From assembly GCA_937927945.1 (NCBI GenBank), contig CALEYW010000043.1, positions 194,531-258,530 on the forward strand: a DNA stretch of 64,000 nucleotides. Direction: 5' to 3'. The notes beneath the pieces are model-generated. The model saw only the letters and a program-made list of their open reading frames with translations. It was not told the DNA's origin and searched no databases. Positions within the stretch are counted from its first letter, which is position 1. Each line of letters opens with the position of its first letter. This DNA comes from an uncultured candidate division WPS-2 bacterium. GTDB taxonomy: Bacteria; Vulcanimicrobiota; Vulcanimicrobiia; Vulcanimicrobiales; Vulcanimicrobiaceae. The position numbers were made by a program, and so were the translations under genes. Of this stretch, positions 33,646 to 42,835 are shown piece by piece.

Positions 33646-36426
33646 TTAGATCGTGCGGATGTTCTGCGCGTGCAGCACGCCGCGGACCCGGACCCGCAGG
33701 TCGACCAGATGCGCTCGCGTGCCCTCATCGGTCGCAGCCGCGACCGCCCGGTCGAGCCGGCCGTCCAGCTTGATGAGGTTGTAACGCGCGAGCGACTGCG
33801 TCTCGCGCGGCAAGTCGAGCTGATCGGCGATCCCACCGGGGAGTGCCGCGATCTGCATCTGCAAGTCGGCGAAGCGGCGCTGCAGTTCGCGATGCGGCGC
33901 GTCGATCGAGCGCCGCCCGAGATCGTCGTAGATCGCAGCGTTCGTCCAGGCGAACAGATCGGCGAGCGTCATCGTGTCGCCCGCTTTGCGGACTTTGAGC
34001 TCCTCGTCGCCGACGCGAGCGAGGTTCACCGGCGAGAACATCTCCCCGATCACGTCGTCCTGCAGCTCCGCGATCACTTCGCGGATCGGGAAATCGGTCC
34101 GGCCGATGCGGTTCGCGCCCCAGTGGAGCCCGTAGCGATTCGGGGCCGCGGCGTTGAGCAGTTCCGGCGAGAACTGGAAGGCGCGCGACGAGAGCACCCA
34201 GCGGTCGAGCAGGTCGAACGCGCGGCGCTGCTGCGCTCGCGGGATGGCGCTGAACGGCAGCGGTGCGCCCCGCTCGCTGCGGTGCGAGCGCGAGGTGTAG
34301 ATACCGCCGACGTACTTCGCCGCGAGCAGGCTCCCGGTCAACTCGCTGTTGAGCAGCGTGATCAGTCCCGAGCGCAGATCCTGGAACGATCGCGTGTCGC
34401 CCGGATAGTGCGACGTGAGGTGCTTCGCGACGTCGTCGTCGATGCGGAATTGCTCGTCGACGTACGCGAGCGGATCGCGGGAGAGATCGAAGCGCTGAAT
34501 CCGCGGATCGATCGAGTTCGACGTGGCGTCCTCATCGGTCCCGTACGCCAGGCCAGGCTCGGTCGAACGCGAGGCGATGCGCGAGAGCGCGACCGCTTCG
34601 TCGGACGAGCTATGGACGTTCGGGAAACTGCGATAGCCGTATTCGATCGCCCAGTCGTCGTACGGCCCGAGCTTGGTCGGAAAATAGTCCGCTTGCCGTT
34701 CGCCCGGAGCGGCGAGGTTCACCGGCGTGTAGTCCATCACGGAGCCCGTCGTGCCGTGCACGCGCGTGAACGCCGGGTCGTGCAGCTGCGCGAAGCTGAA
34801 CGCGGTCGAACCCTGGAAGTTGTGCCGCAGGCCGAGCGTGTGCCCGACCTCGTGCATCACCGTGCTGTACAGCCACGCCTGCGCGTAGCGCTCGCGGGCG
34901 GCGCCGGTCGCGCGCGGGTTCGCGCGCAGCAGCTGAATCCCGAGCGCCGCCTGTGCGACGGAGTCCTCCTGCACGGAACACTCCTGCGAACCCTCCGCAT
35001 CCGCGTCCGCGCCGTCCGCGCCGAGCGCGGACTCGGGCGCCGCGTAGGCGTTCGCTCGGCTGCGCTGCGCGGGCATCATGCGATCGACGTAGCCGCGCTT
35101 GATCGAGCGCAGCGATTCGCCGTCGATGACGACTTCCGAGCGAATGATCTGTCCCGTGTCCGGATCGCTGACGTGCGGGCTGTAGGCGCTGAAGTCCGGT
35201 TGATCCGAGGTGATCCAGCGGACCGTCGTGTAGCGCGCGTCGTCGGGATCCCAGCCCGGTTCGGTCGGCGGATCCTTCACCACGATCGCCTTGGGCCGGC
35301 CGATCTTCGCGAATGCGCTGTTCCACGCCAAGATGCCGCGCCGCACCGTGTCGCGGTACTCTGCCGGGATCTCGTCGGTCAGGTAAAACGTGATCGGGCC
35401 GTCCTCGAGGTTCCAGCGCTCGATGAACCGTTCGAACGGCGTCGTCGCGGCGTCGTTTCCGTACCGCTTGCGCGCGGTGATGAAATACCCGACCCGATCG
35501 TCGGCGAAGCGCGGGACGAAGCGCGGATCCCGTTCGGGGGGCGCGACGACGCTGTAGTGCACGACGATCGGGATACCGCGGCCGTCGGGGACGGTCGGCA
35601 TCGCGTTCGCCGGACCGTTGAAGGCCAGGTTGACGCTGATCTCATCGTTGCGCGGAAAGCCTTTGGTCACACCGTAGTACGACTTGGTCGAATCGACCGC
35701 GAACGACGGTCGCGCGCCCAGGAGCAGCAGCCCCGGCAGCGACGGCGGCGCGGAACCGCGGCCCAAGTCGGCGCCGATTCCCTCGAAGTCGGTCAAGAAC
35801 AGCGACGGCGAGACGACGGTATGCTTCTTGTCGCTGTCCTCGGCTACGATCGGCGTCGAGAGAATCACCGAATCGGCGACGCTGATCGCCAGCGAATTCG
35901 CCGCAGAGGAGCCTTTGTCGGCGACGTATCGCGTGTTCGGCGTGATCCACAAGACCCGCTTGCCGACCCGCTTGAACGTCACTTGGAACGGATCGTATAC
36001 TCGCCCGGCGAACGCGCCGCTGCCGACGCCGCGCTCGATCGACGGCAGGATGATGTAGGTATGGTCGAAGTTCTCCGGCTTCAGATCGAAGTAGAGGTCG
36101 TCGTCCTTGCGCACCAGGTCGATGACGCCGGCTTGGTGTTTCGCGCCCTTCACGAACGTCGCGTAGGACTGCGTGGGAACGGGGCCGCCGACGGTGAGCC
36201 GCTGCAGCATCGCTGCTGCCGGCGACAAGCTGACGGCCGGCCGCGGGGAGCCGGGCGCAGTCGAGGGCTCCGATCCGGGAGTGCCGAGCGTCGCGGCCGG
36301 CGCGGGCGTCGTGCTGGGCAGCGCCTTCGGGGCAGCCATCGGTGGACTCGGCGGCGATTGCGCCACGGCGAGCGAGGCGGTGCCGAGCAGTATGGCGAGA
36401 AAAGCGACGGACGTGCGCCGGATCAT
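33646..36426 (-). CDS. large secreted zinc metalloprotease (DUF5117/DUF4953 family)
   Basis: The product (926 aa) starts with a signal peptide (FLAILLGTASLAVAQ) and a Pro/Ser-rich linker to residue 60. The zinc motif is MHEVGHTLGLRHNF near residue 524, an extended HExxHxxGxxH site. It is followed by the conserved GSVMDYTPVNLA methionine-turn region. Upstream blocks (YFITARKRYG, VKDPPTEPGWDPDDARYTTVRWI) match the family of zincin-like proteins typical of Bacteroidetes and Acidobacteria-type genomes. It is probably exported to digest proteins; the true substrate is unknown. The ATG at 36426 fits the signal. Confidence 0.88.
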   Translation of the reverse strand: MIRRTSVAFLAILLGTASLAVAQSPPSPPMAAPKALPSTTPAPAATLGTPGSEPSTAPGSPRPAVSLSPAAAMLQRLTVGGPVPTQSYATFVKGAKHQAGVIDLVRKDDDLYFDLKPENFDHTYIILPSIERGVGSGAFAGRVYDPFQVTFKRVGKRVLWITPNTRYVADKGSSAANSLAISVADSVILSTPIVAEDSDKKHTVVSPSLFLTDFEGIGADLGRGSAPPSLPGLLLLGARPSFAVDSTKSYYGVTKGFPRNDEISVNLAFNGPANAMPTVPDGRGIPIVVHYSVVAPPERDPRFVPRFADDRVGYFITARKRYGNDAATTPFERFIERWNLEDGPITFYLTDEIPAEYRDTVRRGILAWNSAFAKIGRPKAIVVKDPPTEPGWDPDDARYTTVRWITSDQPDFSAYSPHVSDPDTGQIIRSEVVIDGESLRSIKRGYVDRMMPAQRSRANAYAAPESALGADGADADAEGSQECSVQEDSVAQAALGIQLLRANPRATGAARERYAQAWLYSTVMHEVGHTLGLRHNFQGSTAFSFAQLHDPAFTRVHGTTGSVMDYTPVNLAAPGERQADYFPTKLGPYDDWAIEYGYRSFPNVHSSSDEAVALSRIASRSTEPGLAYGTDEDATSNSIDPRIQRFDLSRDPLAYVDEQFRIDDDVAKHLTSHYPGDTRSFQDLRSGLITLLNSELTGSLLAAKYVGGIYTSRSHRSERGAPLPFSAIPRAQQRRAFDLLDRWVLSSRAFQFSPELLNAAAPNRYGLHWGANRIGRTDFPIREVIAELQDDVIGEMFSPVNLARVGDEELKVRKAGDTMTLADLFAWTNAAIYDDLGRRSIDAPHRELQRRFADLQMQIAALPGGIADQLDLPRETQSLARYNLIKLDGRLDRAVAAATDEGTRAHLVDLRVRVRGVLHAQNIRTI

Positions 36427-36582
36427 CTTTGCTCGTTCGTGAGGAAGGCCGAGGCGCCCGCTATCCTCGCCCACCTCGGGCAGCCGTGCCTCGGCGACGC
36501 GAGCTTCGCGCGCTGGGTGGCGCCTATGCGGCGCGCGACGTGGCGCTTTCGCGGCAGTCCACGAAACGTTACGCTGGGTTCC

Positions 36583-37293
36583 GTGCCCGACTCCGCATAC
36601 GACCTCGTCGAACTCCGCCGCTATGCCATGCGGCCCGGCTGCCGCGACACGCTGATCGCGCTGTTCGAGCGCGCGTTCATCGAAACGCAAGAAGCAGCCG
36701 GCATGGTGCCGGTGGGCCACTACCGCGATCTCGACGATCCCGATAGCTACGTGTGGTTCCGCGGGTTCCCGCAGCGCGCAGGACGGCACGACGCGCTGGA
36801 GGCGTTTTACACGTCACCGACCTGGCTCGAACATCGGAACGACGCGAACGCGACGCTGCTCGACTCCGACAACGTCCTGCTGTTGCGTGCTGCACGAGCC
36901 GGGAGCGGCTTCGATCTCGAGGGATTGGTCCGGCCGGCCGTCACGGAGTCTGCGGCGGAATCTTTCGTCGTGGTCTTCCTCTTCATGCTCGACGGTCCGC
37001 CCGGTGAGGGATTCGTCTCAGCGTTCGAACACGACGTCGTATCCGTCGTCCGCGACCACGCGCGCCGCGTTGCCGCTTTCGTAACGGACGAGTACGCCAA
37101 CGACTATCCGCGCCTCCCCGTACGCGAAGGGGAATGGGCGGCCGTCGTCCTCGGTATCGCCGCGGACGCGGACGCGCTCGCCGCATGCGTGGGCGCATTC
37201 GAGGACGCGGGACTCCGGCCCGAACTGCAGCGGCACGTCAAGAGCCGCGAAACGCTGCGGCTCGCTCCGGCGTCGCGCTCGCTCTTCCGGTAG
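36583..37293 (+). CDS. NIPSNAP family protein
   Basis: The product (236 aa) contains the NIPSNAP-type ferredoxin-like repeats: DLVELRRYAMRPGCRDTLIALFERAF, then GMVPVGHYRDLDDPDSYVWFRGFP. A second, weaker copy occurs after residue 125. The family is of dimeric alpha/beta barrels with unknown function in bacteria. The GTG at 36583 starts right before the first strand. It is divergent from the zincin gene, with 156 bases between starts. Confidence 0.82.
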   Translation: MPDSAYDLVELRRYAMRPGCRDTLIALFERAFIETQEAAGMVPVGHYRDLDDPDSYVWFRGFPQRAGRHDALEAFYTSPTWLEHRNDANATLLDSDNVLLLRAARAGSGFDLEGLVRPAVTESAAESFVVVFLFMLDGPPGEGFVSAFEHDVVSVVRDHARRVAAFVTDEYANDYPRLPVREGEWAAVVLGIAADADALAACVGAFEDAGLRPELQRHVKSRETLRLAPASRSLFR

Positions 37294-37308
37294 CAGTTCG
37301 GCGGAACG

Positions 37309-37738
37309 TCAGTTCGAACAAACGAGCATCGGCAACGTGTTGCTCGCGACGACGGCGTGCACTTCGAACGACCAGGCGACCAGACCAACGAACGTCGCAG
37401 CGGCCAACGTCGTCCATGGGCTCACCACGCGGCGAGCGACACCCTGCTCGAGCAACGCGCACGGGATCAGGACGATCGCGGCAGCGACGATCGCAAAACA
37501 TCAGCCCCCAGTCGTAGAGGCCTATTGGTGCGGCGGTCAAGGCGCGTACCGGGAACACCAGCACGTCGTGACCGGACGTGAACAGCGGACGCAAGGCGCC
37601 GGGGGAACACGCCGGGCTCCGGCTCAGGGCATCGGGAGCAAGCGCCCGCAACGCAAGCCCAGACCCGGCACACCACGCGAACGCAAGGGCGCCAACCACA
37701 AACCAATAGCGCGCCGTCGCCAGCGCCCGCCACCGCAT
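37309..37738 (-). pseudogene. small membrane protein with a frameshift in a T run
   Basis: From the ATG at 37738 the frame encodes YWFVVGALAFAWCAGSG and goes on to LYDWGLMF. The coding signal then moves to another frame: AIVAAAIVLIPCALLEQG, then LAAATFVGLVAWSFEV and a stop at 37309-37311. The shift happens at a run of four T (about 37496-37499 on the plus strand as aaaa); three would restore one protein of about 142 aa with three or four membrane segments. It follows the substrate-binding protein gene by about 20 bases. It may be a real mutation or a sequence error. Confidence 0.6.
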
Positions 37739-37760
37739 CACCTCGGATAACACGGGTGCC

Positions 37761-39338
37761 TCACTTTCCGCGCGACCAATGCTGCGCGTTAGCCGTTTGC
37801 GTGACGAGCGTCGGTGCGAATCCTTGGAGGTCCGTACGGAGCGCGGAGATCGCCACTGGTGAGGCGAGAAACGCGATCGGGACGTCGCGCAGCAGCAGCG
37901 CTTGGATGCGCGCATAGGCGGCGCGGCGAACCGGCTCGTCGTAGTTGGTGAGCGCGTCGTGCTGCGCGGCGTCCATCGCGGGGCTGCAGTAGAACGAATG
38001 GTTGTATCCGGCCGGCGGCCGCTGATCGCACAGAAACTGCCCACTGTCGTCCGGATCCATCCCCGCATACCAACCGTACAACGCGAGGTCGTAGCGTCCG
38101 CGGGTGAGGATGCCGCCCTGGCTCGGCGGCGCGTCGTAGACGTTGCCGAAGTACGGGTGGATCGAGACGTCGATCCCGAGCGGCCGCAGTTCGCTTTGCA
38201 GCTGCACCGCTTCGGCACGATACGTCTGCGACGTCGCGATGATGGCGAGAACGAGCGCAAGACGCCGCGAAGGGCCGTATCCGGCCGCCGCGGTCAGACG
38301 CTGCGCCGCGGCCGGGTCGTGCAGAATCGGCGTCAGCTTGCGATCCGTCGCCCACAGCGCGGGCGGGAGATCGGCGATCGCCGGCGCGTAGTAGCCGTGG
38401 GTGACGTTGGTGCGAAACGCTGCCGCATCCGCCGCCTCGGCGACGGCACGGCGCAGGCGCACGTCGGTCATCGGCCCGCGCCCGTTGTTCATCATGATCC
38501 CGAAGTAGGCGTTGAGCGGCGCGCTCGAAATGCGGATGCCTTCGATCGAGGACGCGTTCGCCGCCGCGTTAGCTGAGAGTCCGATCACGCCGTCGAGGTC
38601 ACCCGAGCGCAGCGCGACGAGCTGGCTGTTCTCGTCGGGCATGAAGCGCACGGCGATGCGCGGGATCGCCGGCTTTCCGCCCCAGTACGCACCGTTGGCC
38701 GCGAGTTCGAGGCGGTCGCCGCGCGTCCAGCGCACGACCCTGTACGGACCGGTGCCGATCGGCGCGCTCGCGAGCGGCGATCGCGAGAGCGCTCCGTGCA
38801 GCAGATGCGCCGGCGCGAGATAGTACGGCGCGTCGCTCTCGGCGAAGACCGTGCCGACGAACGGCGCGAACGGACGCTTCAGCACGAAGCGCACCGTATA
38901 CGCGTCTGGCGTCTCGACGCGCGCGACGACGTCGTAGCCGTGGCGCGTCTGCACTGGATTCTTCGGATCCATCACCGCACCGAACGACGCGGCGACGTCG
39001 GCGCTGGTGAACCGCGCCCCGTCGTGCCACACGACGCCGCGCCGCAGGCGGTACGTGATGCGCAAGCCGTCGGCGCTGATCCCGCCGTTGTAGCGGCTCG
39101 GCACGGCGAGGGCGAGCGCGGGAACCGGCCGTCCCGCCGCGTCGCACGCGATCAGCGGATCGGCGATCAGCCGCAGCAGTTCGTTCTCGGTGATCGACTG
39201 CGCGAGCAGCGTCACGAGGCTGTGCGGTTCTTGCGCGACCGCCAGCCGCAATTCGTCCGGATGCGAACGCGCGGGTGATCCGCAGCCGCCCAGGAGCGCG
39301 GCGGCCAGCGAGAGCGCCGCGAAAGCGCGCCGCGGCAT
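37761..39338 (-). CDS. peptide ABC transporter substrate-binding lipoprotein (SBP family 5)
   Basis: The product (525 aa) has a lipobox (LAAALLGGCGS) and the DppA/OppA-type order: ITENELLRLIADPL, YRLRRGVVWHDGARFTSADVAASF, APIGTGPYRVVRW and YDLALYGWYAGMDPDDSGQFL. It binds short peptides or similar ligands for import. No permease or ATPase gene is next to it. The ATG at 39338 is 5 bases after the S9 peptidase stop. This pairs an exported peptidase with a peptide-binding protein in one operon. Confidence 0.88.
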   Translation of the reverse strand: MPRRAFAALSLAAALLGGCGSPARSHPDELRLAVAQEPHSLVTLLAQSITENELLRLIADPLIACDAAGRPVPALALAVPSRYNGGISADGLRITYRLRRGVVWHDGARFTSADVAASFGAVMDPKNPVQTRHGYDVVARVETPDAYTVRFVLKRPFAPFVGTVFAESDAPYYLAPAHLLHGALSRSPLASAPIGTGPYRVVRWTRGDRLELAANGAYWGGKPAIPRIAVRFMPDENSQLVALRSGDLDGVIGLSANAAANASSIEGIRISSAPLNAYFGIMMNNGRGPMTDVRLRRAVAEAADAAAFRTNVTHGYYAPAIADLPPALWATDRKLTPILHDPAAAQRLTAAAGYGPSRRLALVLAIIATSQTYRAEAVQLQSELRPLGIDVSIHPYFGNVYDAPPSQGGILTRGRYDLALYGWYAGMDPDDSGQFLCDQRPPAGYNHSFYCSPAMDAAQHDALTNYDEPVRRAAYARIQALLLRDVPIAFLASPVAISALRTDLQGFAPTLVTQTANAQHWSRGK

Positions 39339-39343
39339 CCGGG

Positions 39344-42202
39344 TTAGTCGGATTCGCCGTAGAGCGGACGCACGTCGCGTTCGCCGCGGTGCAGGTAGTC
39401 GACGCCGTTCATCCAGTCGGGACGCGGCGCGTCCTTGAGCCAGTGATCGAACCACTCGTCGAGATGGACGGTCCAGAACTTCTGGTTCTCGCGTTGGCGC
39501 AGGCCGTGTTCTTCGCCGTCGAAAGCGAAGAGATACGCTTCCTTGCCGAGCCGCCGCATCGCGGTGATGAACTCGATGCCCTGGAACTGCGGCACCGCGC
39601 CGTCGAGATCGTTGTGAACGGTCAGGTACGGCGTCGTGACGTTCTTGATGCCGAACAGCCCCGAGTTCTCCAGGTAGAGGTCCGGACGGTCCCACGGCGT
39701 CGCCCCGATGCGCGACTGCGTGCGCTCGTACTGCGACTCACGCACGACCCCGCTCTCGAGCCGGATCCCGGAATACGCGCTGAACATGTCGTCGACCGCG
39801 GCGCCCGCTTCGACGGCGCGGAAGCGGTGGGTCTTGGTGATCATGTAGTTGATCTGGTACGCCGCCCACGAATGTCCCGCGATCCCGACCCGCTGCGGAT
39901 CGACGTAACCCGTCGTCAGCGCCGCGTCCACCGCAGCGTTGATGCAGTTGAGCGCGCTCGCACCGGGATGCCCGGCACGATAGCGGACGTCGGGCAGCAC
40001 GACGACGTAGCCGTTGGAGACGTAGCGCGACATGTTCGGACTCGTCCCGGGCGCGGGCGAGTAGAACTGGTGAAACGTGCTGCTGTACGTCTCGTAGAAG
40101 TACACCAGAAGCGGTGCCTTCTTCGCGCGCGTCAACCCGTCCGGGACGAGCATGACGGCGCGCAGGGGCGTTCCGTCCGCCGCCGTATACGAGATGAGGA
40201 GCTCGGTCCCCCAGCGGTACTTCGCCTGCTGCGGGTTGGCGCTCGTGACGCGGTCGATATGCCGGAACGACGCGTCCGAGGCCCAGAGGTCGCGGTACTC
40301 GCGGAACGATTCGCGCGAGAAGACGAAGCGATCGGCATGTTTCGCCGCGATCGGCGGCAGCGTGAGATCGTGCAGGCCGGCGTTGAACACGCTGCGCGTA
40401 CCGTTCACGAGCTCGTCGGCCCGGAACAGCACCGCCGGGACGCCGCCGGCGGGCTCGACGCGCGCGTACCCGCTGGCGTACGTGCGCGTGTCGATCAGCG
40501 AGAGCAGGATCGGCCGATCGACGGCAAACGCGCCCGCGTCGGGATCGGTCTGCACGGGGCTGTAGACCGTGCGCTCGCGCCGTCCGGCACCGCGGGTCAG
40601 GTTCGTCGCCTCGCCGGTGTCCGGGTCGGCGAGCCACACGTCGTACTGATCGTAGAGCAGCACGCCGCGGTCGCCCGCGAGCCAGCCGCCGGAACCGTAC
40701 GGCGGGGGCGGCGCAGGGTGATCGTCGTCGACGTTGTGAAACGCGACGCCCGCGTGCGGTGCGAGCACGACCCGCTTGCCGTCCGCTACGCGCAACGCAA
40801 CCCAGTGCCGCGACGCCTCGTCCCAGGTCAGCGCATAGCGGCCGCCGGGCGAGAGATCGCCGCCCGCCGCGTGACGCGCGAGCAGCGTACGGCGGCCGTC
40901 GGCGAGCGAGACGGCGTAGAGGTCGCAAGAGAGCCGGCCGAGCCACGATCCCGCGCGCAGGTACGGACGCTCGTCGCTGCCCAGCGCGATGTCGGGATTC
41001 TCGTTGCGCATCACGTCGCGCAGGGTCGTCGACCCGAGCTGCGCGAACCGCGCGGCGGCGAGATCGTACACCGCGAGATAGGTGCGCTTGCGCTCCTTGT
41101 CCGCATCGTGCTTCTGCTGCGACTGCAGCACGTCGTCGTGCCAGGTCCACAGGTCGACCTTCGTCGGTTCGGGCGTTCCCGACGGCATCGGCGTCGGCGC
41201 GACGGCCGTCCCGAGAAAGAGGCGCTTGCCGTCGCGTGAGAACGCGAGCGTGCCGTTGGCGTTGGCGTTGGGTGTGATGTCCGCCGGCATCCCCGCCGTG
41301 CCGACATCGACGGCTTTGTGCGCCGCGAGCTTCGTCGTGCGCAGGTCGACGACGTACGCCGCATCGTGTGGAACGTCGTTTTTGTAGGTCGCAACGTCGC
41401 TCAAGAACGCGAGCGTCGACCCGTCGCGCGCGATCGCCAGATCGCGATAGCGGCCTGCGCCGGTGAGGACGTCGGACGTGGTTCCGCGCGCGACGTCGTA
41501 CACGTGCAATCCGTCGCCCTTGCCGTTCTTCGTCTCGGTTGCGTAGGCGACGAACCGGTCGTCGTCGGAAACGACGTAGTCGGTCGCGTCGGCTGCGGTG
41601 ACGCGTGTGCCGGCAGGGAGATCGCGAATCGTCAGCGTCGAGCCGGTGTCCTTCGTTTTGTCGGCCTTGGGCGCCGGGTACGCCGCGGCCGCGGCGGGCG
41701 AGGTACTCGGCGCCGGCGTCGGTTCCGCGCGATAGGCGATCACCGGTCCCCCGCCCTTGGCGACGGCGACGTTCTTCACGTTTTCGACGATCTCGGCGCC
41801 CGCGACGGCGTCCAGATCGAGCATGCCCAGGCCCGCTTTCGGTTGCTGCGCCTCGGGCTTCTTCGCCTTCTTCGCGGCGTCGACGTCCTTCTTCACGGCG
41901 ACGTGGGTGAACACGACGAAGCGCCCCGCGCCGGCGAACGCCGGTGCGCTGCCGCGCGACTCGCGCCGTTCGGTGCCTGCATCGAGATCGCGCACGACCA
42001 GCGTCGGATCGCCGTCCTCGGGCGTCAGCGCGTATGCGAGATGCTTCCCGTCATCGGAGAGCTTCGGCGTACGGATCGCGTTCCACGAGTCGTACGCCTT
42101 GTAGTCGAGCGGACCGGGCGCATCGGCGGCGACGCGTTGTGGAACCGCAGGGAGCAGCGCGCACACGAGTGCGAGCGCGACGGAAGGACGGGCGCCGAAC
42201 AT
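39344..42202 (-). CDS. secreted S9 family peptidase (prolyl oligopeptidase/dipeptidyl peptidase type)
   Basis: The product (952 aa) starts with a signal peptide (LALVCALLPAVPQRVAA). A large propeller domain with a disordered Lys/Ala/Pro insertion (residues about 110-195) is followed by the hydrolase domain. The triad is Ser in GIAGHSWAAYQ near 776, Asp in VHNDLDGAVP near 867, and His in DGEEHGLRQ near 898. It should cleave peptides in the periplasm or outside the cell. It heads an operon with the peptide-binding protein and the small membrane protein. Its start faces the YCII/sigma operon. Confidence 0.9.
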   Translation of the reverse strand: MFGARPSVALALVCALLPAVPQRVAADAPGPLDYKAYDSWNAIRTPKLSDDGKHLAYALTPEDGDPTLVVRDLDAGTERRESRGSAPAFAGAGRFVVFTHVAVKKDVDAAKKAKKPEAQQPKAGLGMLDLDAVAGAEIVENVKNVAVAKGGGPVIAYRAEPTPAPSTSPAAAAAYPAPKADKTKDTGSTLTIRDLPAGTRVTAADATDYVVSDDDRFVAYATETKNGKGDGLHVYDVARGTTSDVLTGAGRYRDLAIARDGSTLAFLSDVATYKNDVPHDAAYVVDLRTTKLAAHKAVDVGTAGMPADITPNANANGTLAFSRDGKRLFLGTAVAPTPMPSGTPEPTKVDLWTWHDDVLQSQQKHDADKERKRTYLAVYDLAAARFAQLGSTTLRDVMRNENPDIALGSDERPYLRAGSWLGRLSCDLYAVSLADGRRTLLARHAAGGDLSPGGRYALTWDEASRHWVALRVADGKRVVLAPHAGVAFHNVDDDHPAPPPPYGSGGWLAGDRGVLLYDQYDVWLADPDTGEATNLTRGAGRRERTVYSPVQTDPDAGAFAVDRPILLSLIDTRTYASGYARVEPAGGVPAVLFRADELVNGTRSVFNAGLHDLTLPPIAAKHADRFVFSRESFREYRDLWASDASFRHIDRVTSANPQQAKYRWGTELLISYTAADGTPLRAVMLVPDGLTRAKKAPLLVYFYETYSSTFHQFYSPAPGTSPNMSRYVSNGYVVVLPDVRYRAGHPGASALNCINAAVDAALTTGYVDPQRVGIAGHSWAAYQINYMITKTHRFRAVEAGAAVDDMFSAYSGIRLESGVVRESQYERTQSRIGATPWDRPDLYLENSGLFGIKNVTTPYLTVHNDLDGAVPQFQGIEFITAMRRLGKEAYLFAFDGEEHGLRQRENQKFWTVHLDEWFDHWLKDAPRPDWMNGVDYLHRGERDVRPLYGESD

Positions 42203-42311
42203 TCGGCGTCGGTACCTCGTACAGCCGAGGACACCTGCCGCGGCGTTCGCGTGAACGCCACGCTGACCGGAGGTAGCATCCACGGCCGCACCAAAAAAAG
42301 TTCGTTCGCCG

Positions 42312-42338
42312 TGTCGATCTCGCGGGGGTAGGGTCGAC
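42312..42338 (+). promoter_or_regulatory. putative ECF42-type promoter of the YCII-sigma operon
   Basis: TGTCGA at 42312-42317 is followed after 17 bases by CGAC at 42335-42338, 40 bases before the YCII start. ECF42 sigma factors are reported to use a TGTCGA -35 and a CGA-containing -10 element and to control their linked DGPF genes. The match in sequence and spacing, and its position before the sigma's own operon, support self-control. Confidence 0.65.
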
Positions 42339-42377
42339 GTGAGGGTAGAGCACCAACGCCGCAAGGAGACACGACGA

Positions 42378-42818
42378 ATGCGATTCATGGTTCTGCTCAA
42401 GGCCGATGAGAACACCGAGGCCGGCATCATGCCGAGCGAACAGCTCCTGGTCGCCATGGGCCGGTACAATGAGGAGATGGTGAAAGCCGGCGTCCTTCTC
42501 GACGGCAACGGGCTGCAGGCGAGCTCGAAGGGCGCGCGGGTCACATTCTCCGGCCAGAAGCGGACCGTGACCGACGGCCCGTTCACCGAGACGAAGGAGC
42601 TGATCGCCGGCTATTGGCTGATTCAGGTAAAGTCGAAAGAAGAGGCGGTCGAATGGGTCAAGCGCTGCCCGAATCCACACGAAGGAGACGCCGAGATCGA
42701 GATTCGCCAGGTGTTCGAGACCGCGGACTTCGTCGATGCCGGCATCTCGCCCGACAACGAGGCCTTGCGCAAAGAGCCCGAACTGCGCGCGCAATCCCAG
42801 ACGCTCAAGAACTCGTGA
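42378..42818 (+). CDS. YCII-related (DGPF) protein
   Basis: The product (146 aa) is a YCII-like ferredoxin-fold protein with the signature TDGPFTETKELIAGYW. AAGGAG lies nine bases upstream of the ATG. DGPF proteins are linked with ECF42 sigma factors, which the next gene (18 bases on) confirms. Their biochemical role is not settled; in several studied cases they are regulated by the sigma and not regulators of it. The N-terminal MRFMVLLKADENTE is standard for the family. Confidence 0.92.
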   Translation: MRFMVLLKADENTEAGIMPSEQLLVAMGRYNEEMVKAGVLLDGNGLQASSKGARVTFSGQKRTVTDGPFTETKELIAGYWLIQVKSKEEAVEWVKRCPNPHEGDAEIEIRQVFETADFVDAGISPDNEALRKEPELRAQSQTLKNS

Positions 42819-42835
42819 TCCACTGATCGATCGCC

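Noticed and set aside
33352..37293. A 1313-codon stop-free plus-strand frame
   Set aside because: It is antisense to the zincin gene, low in normal residues and rich in Arg; only its last 236 codons (NIPSNAP) look real. High GC removes stops.
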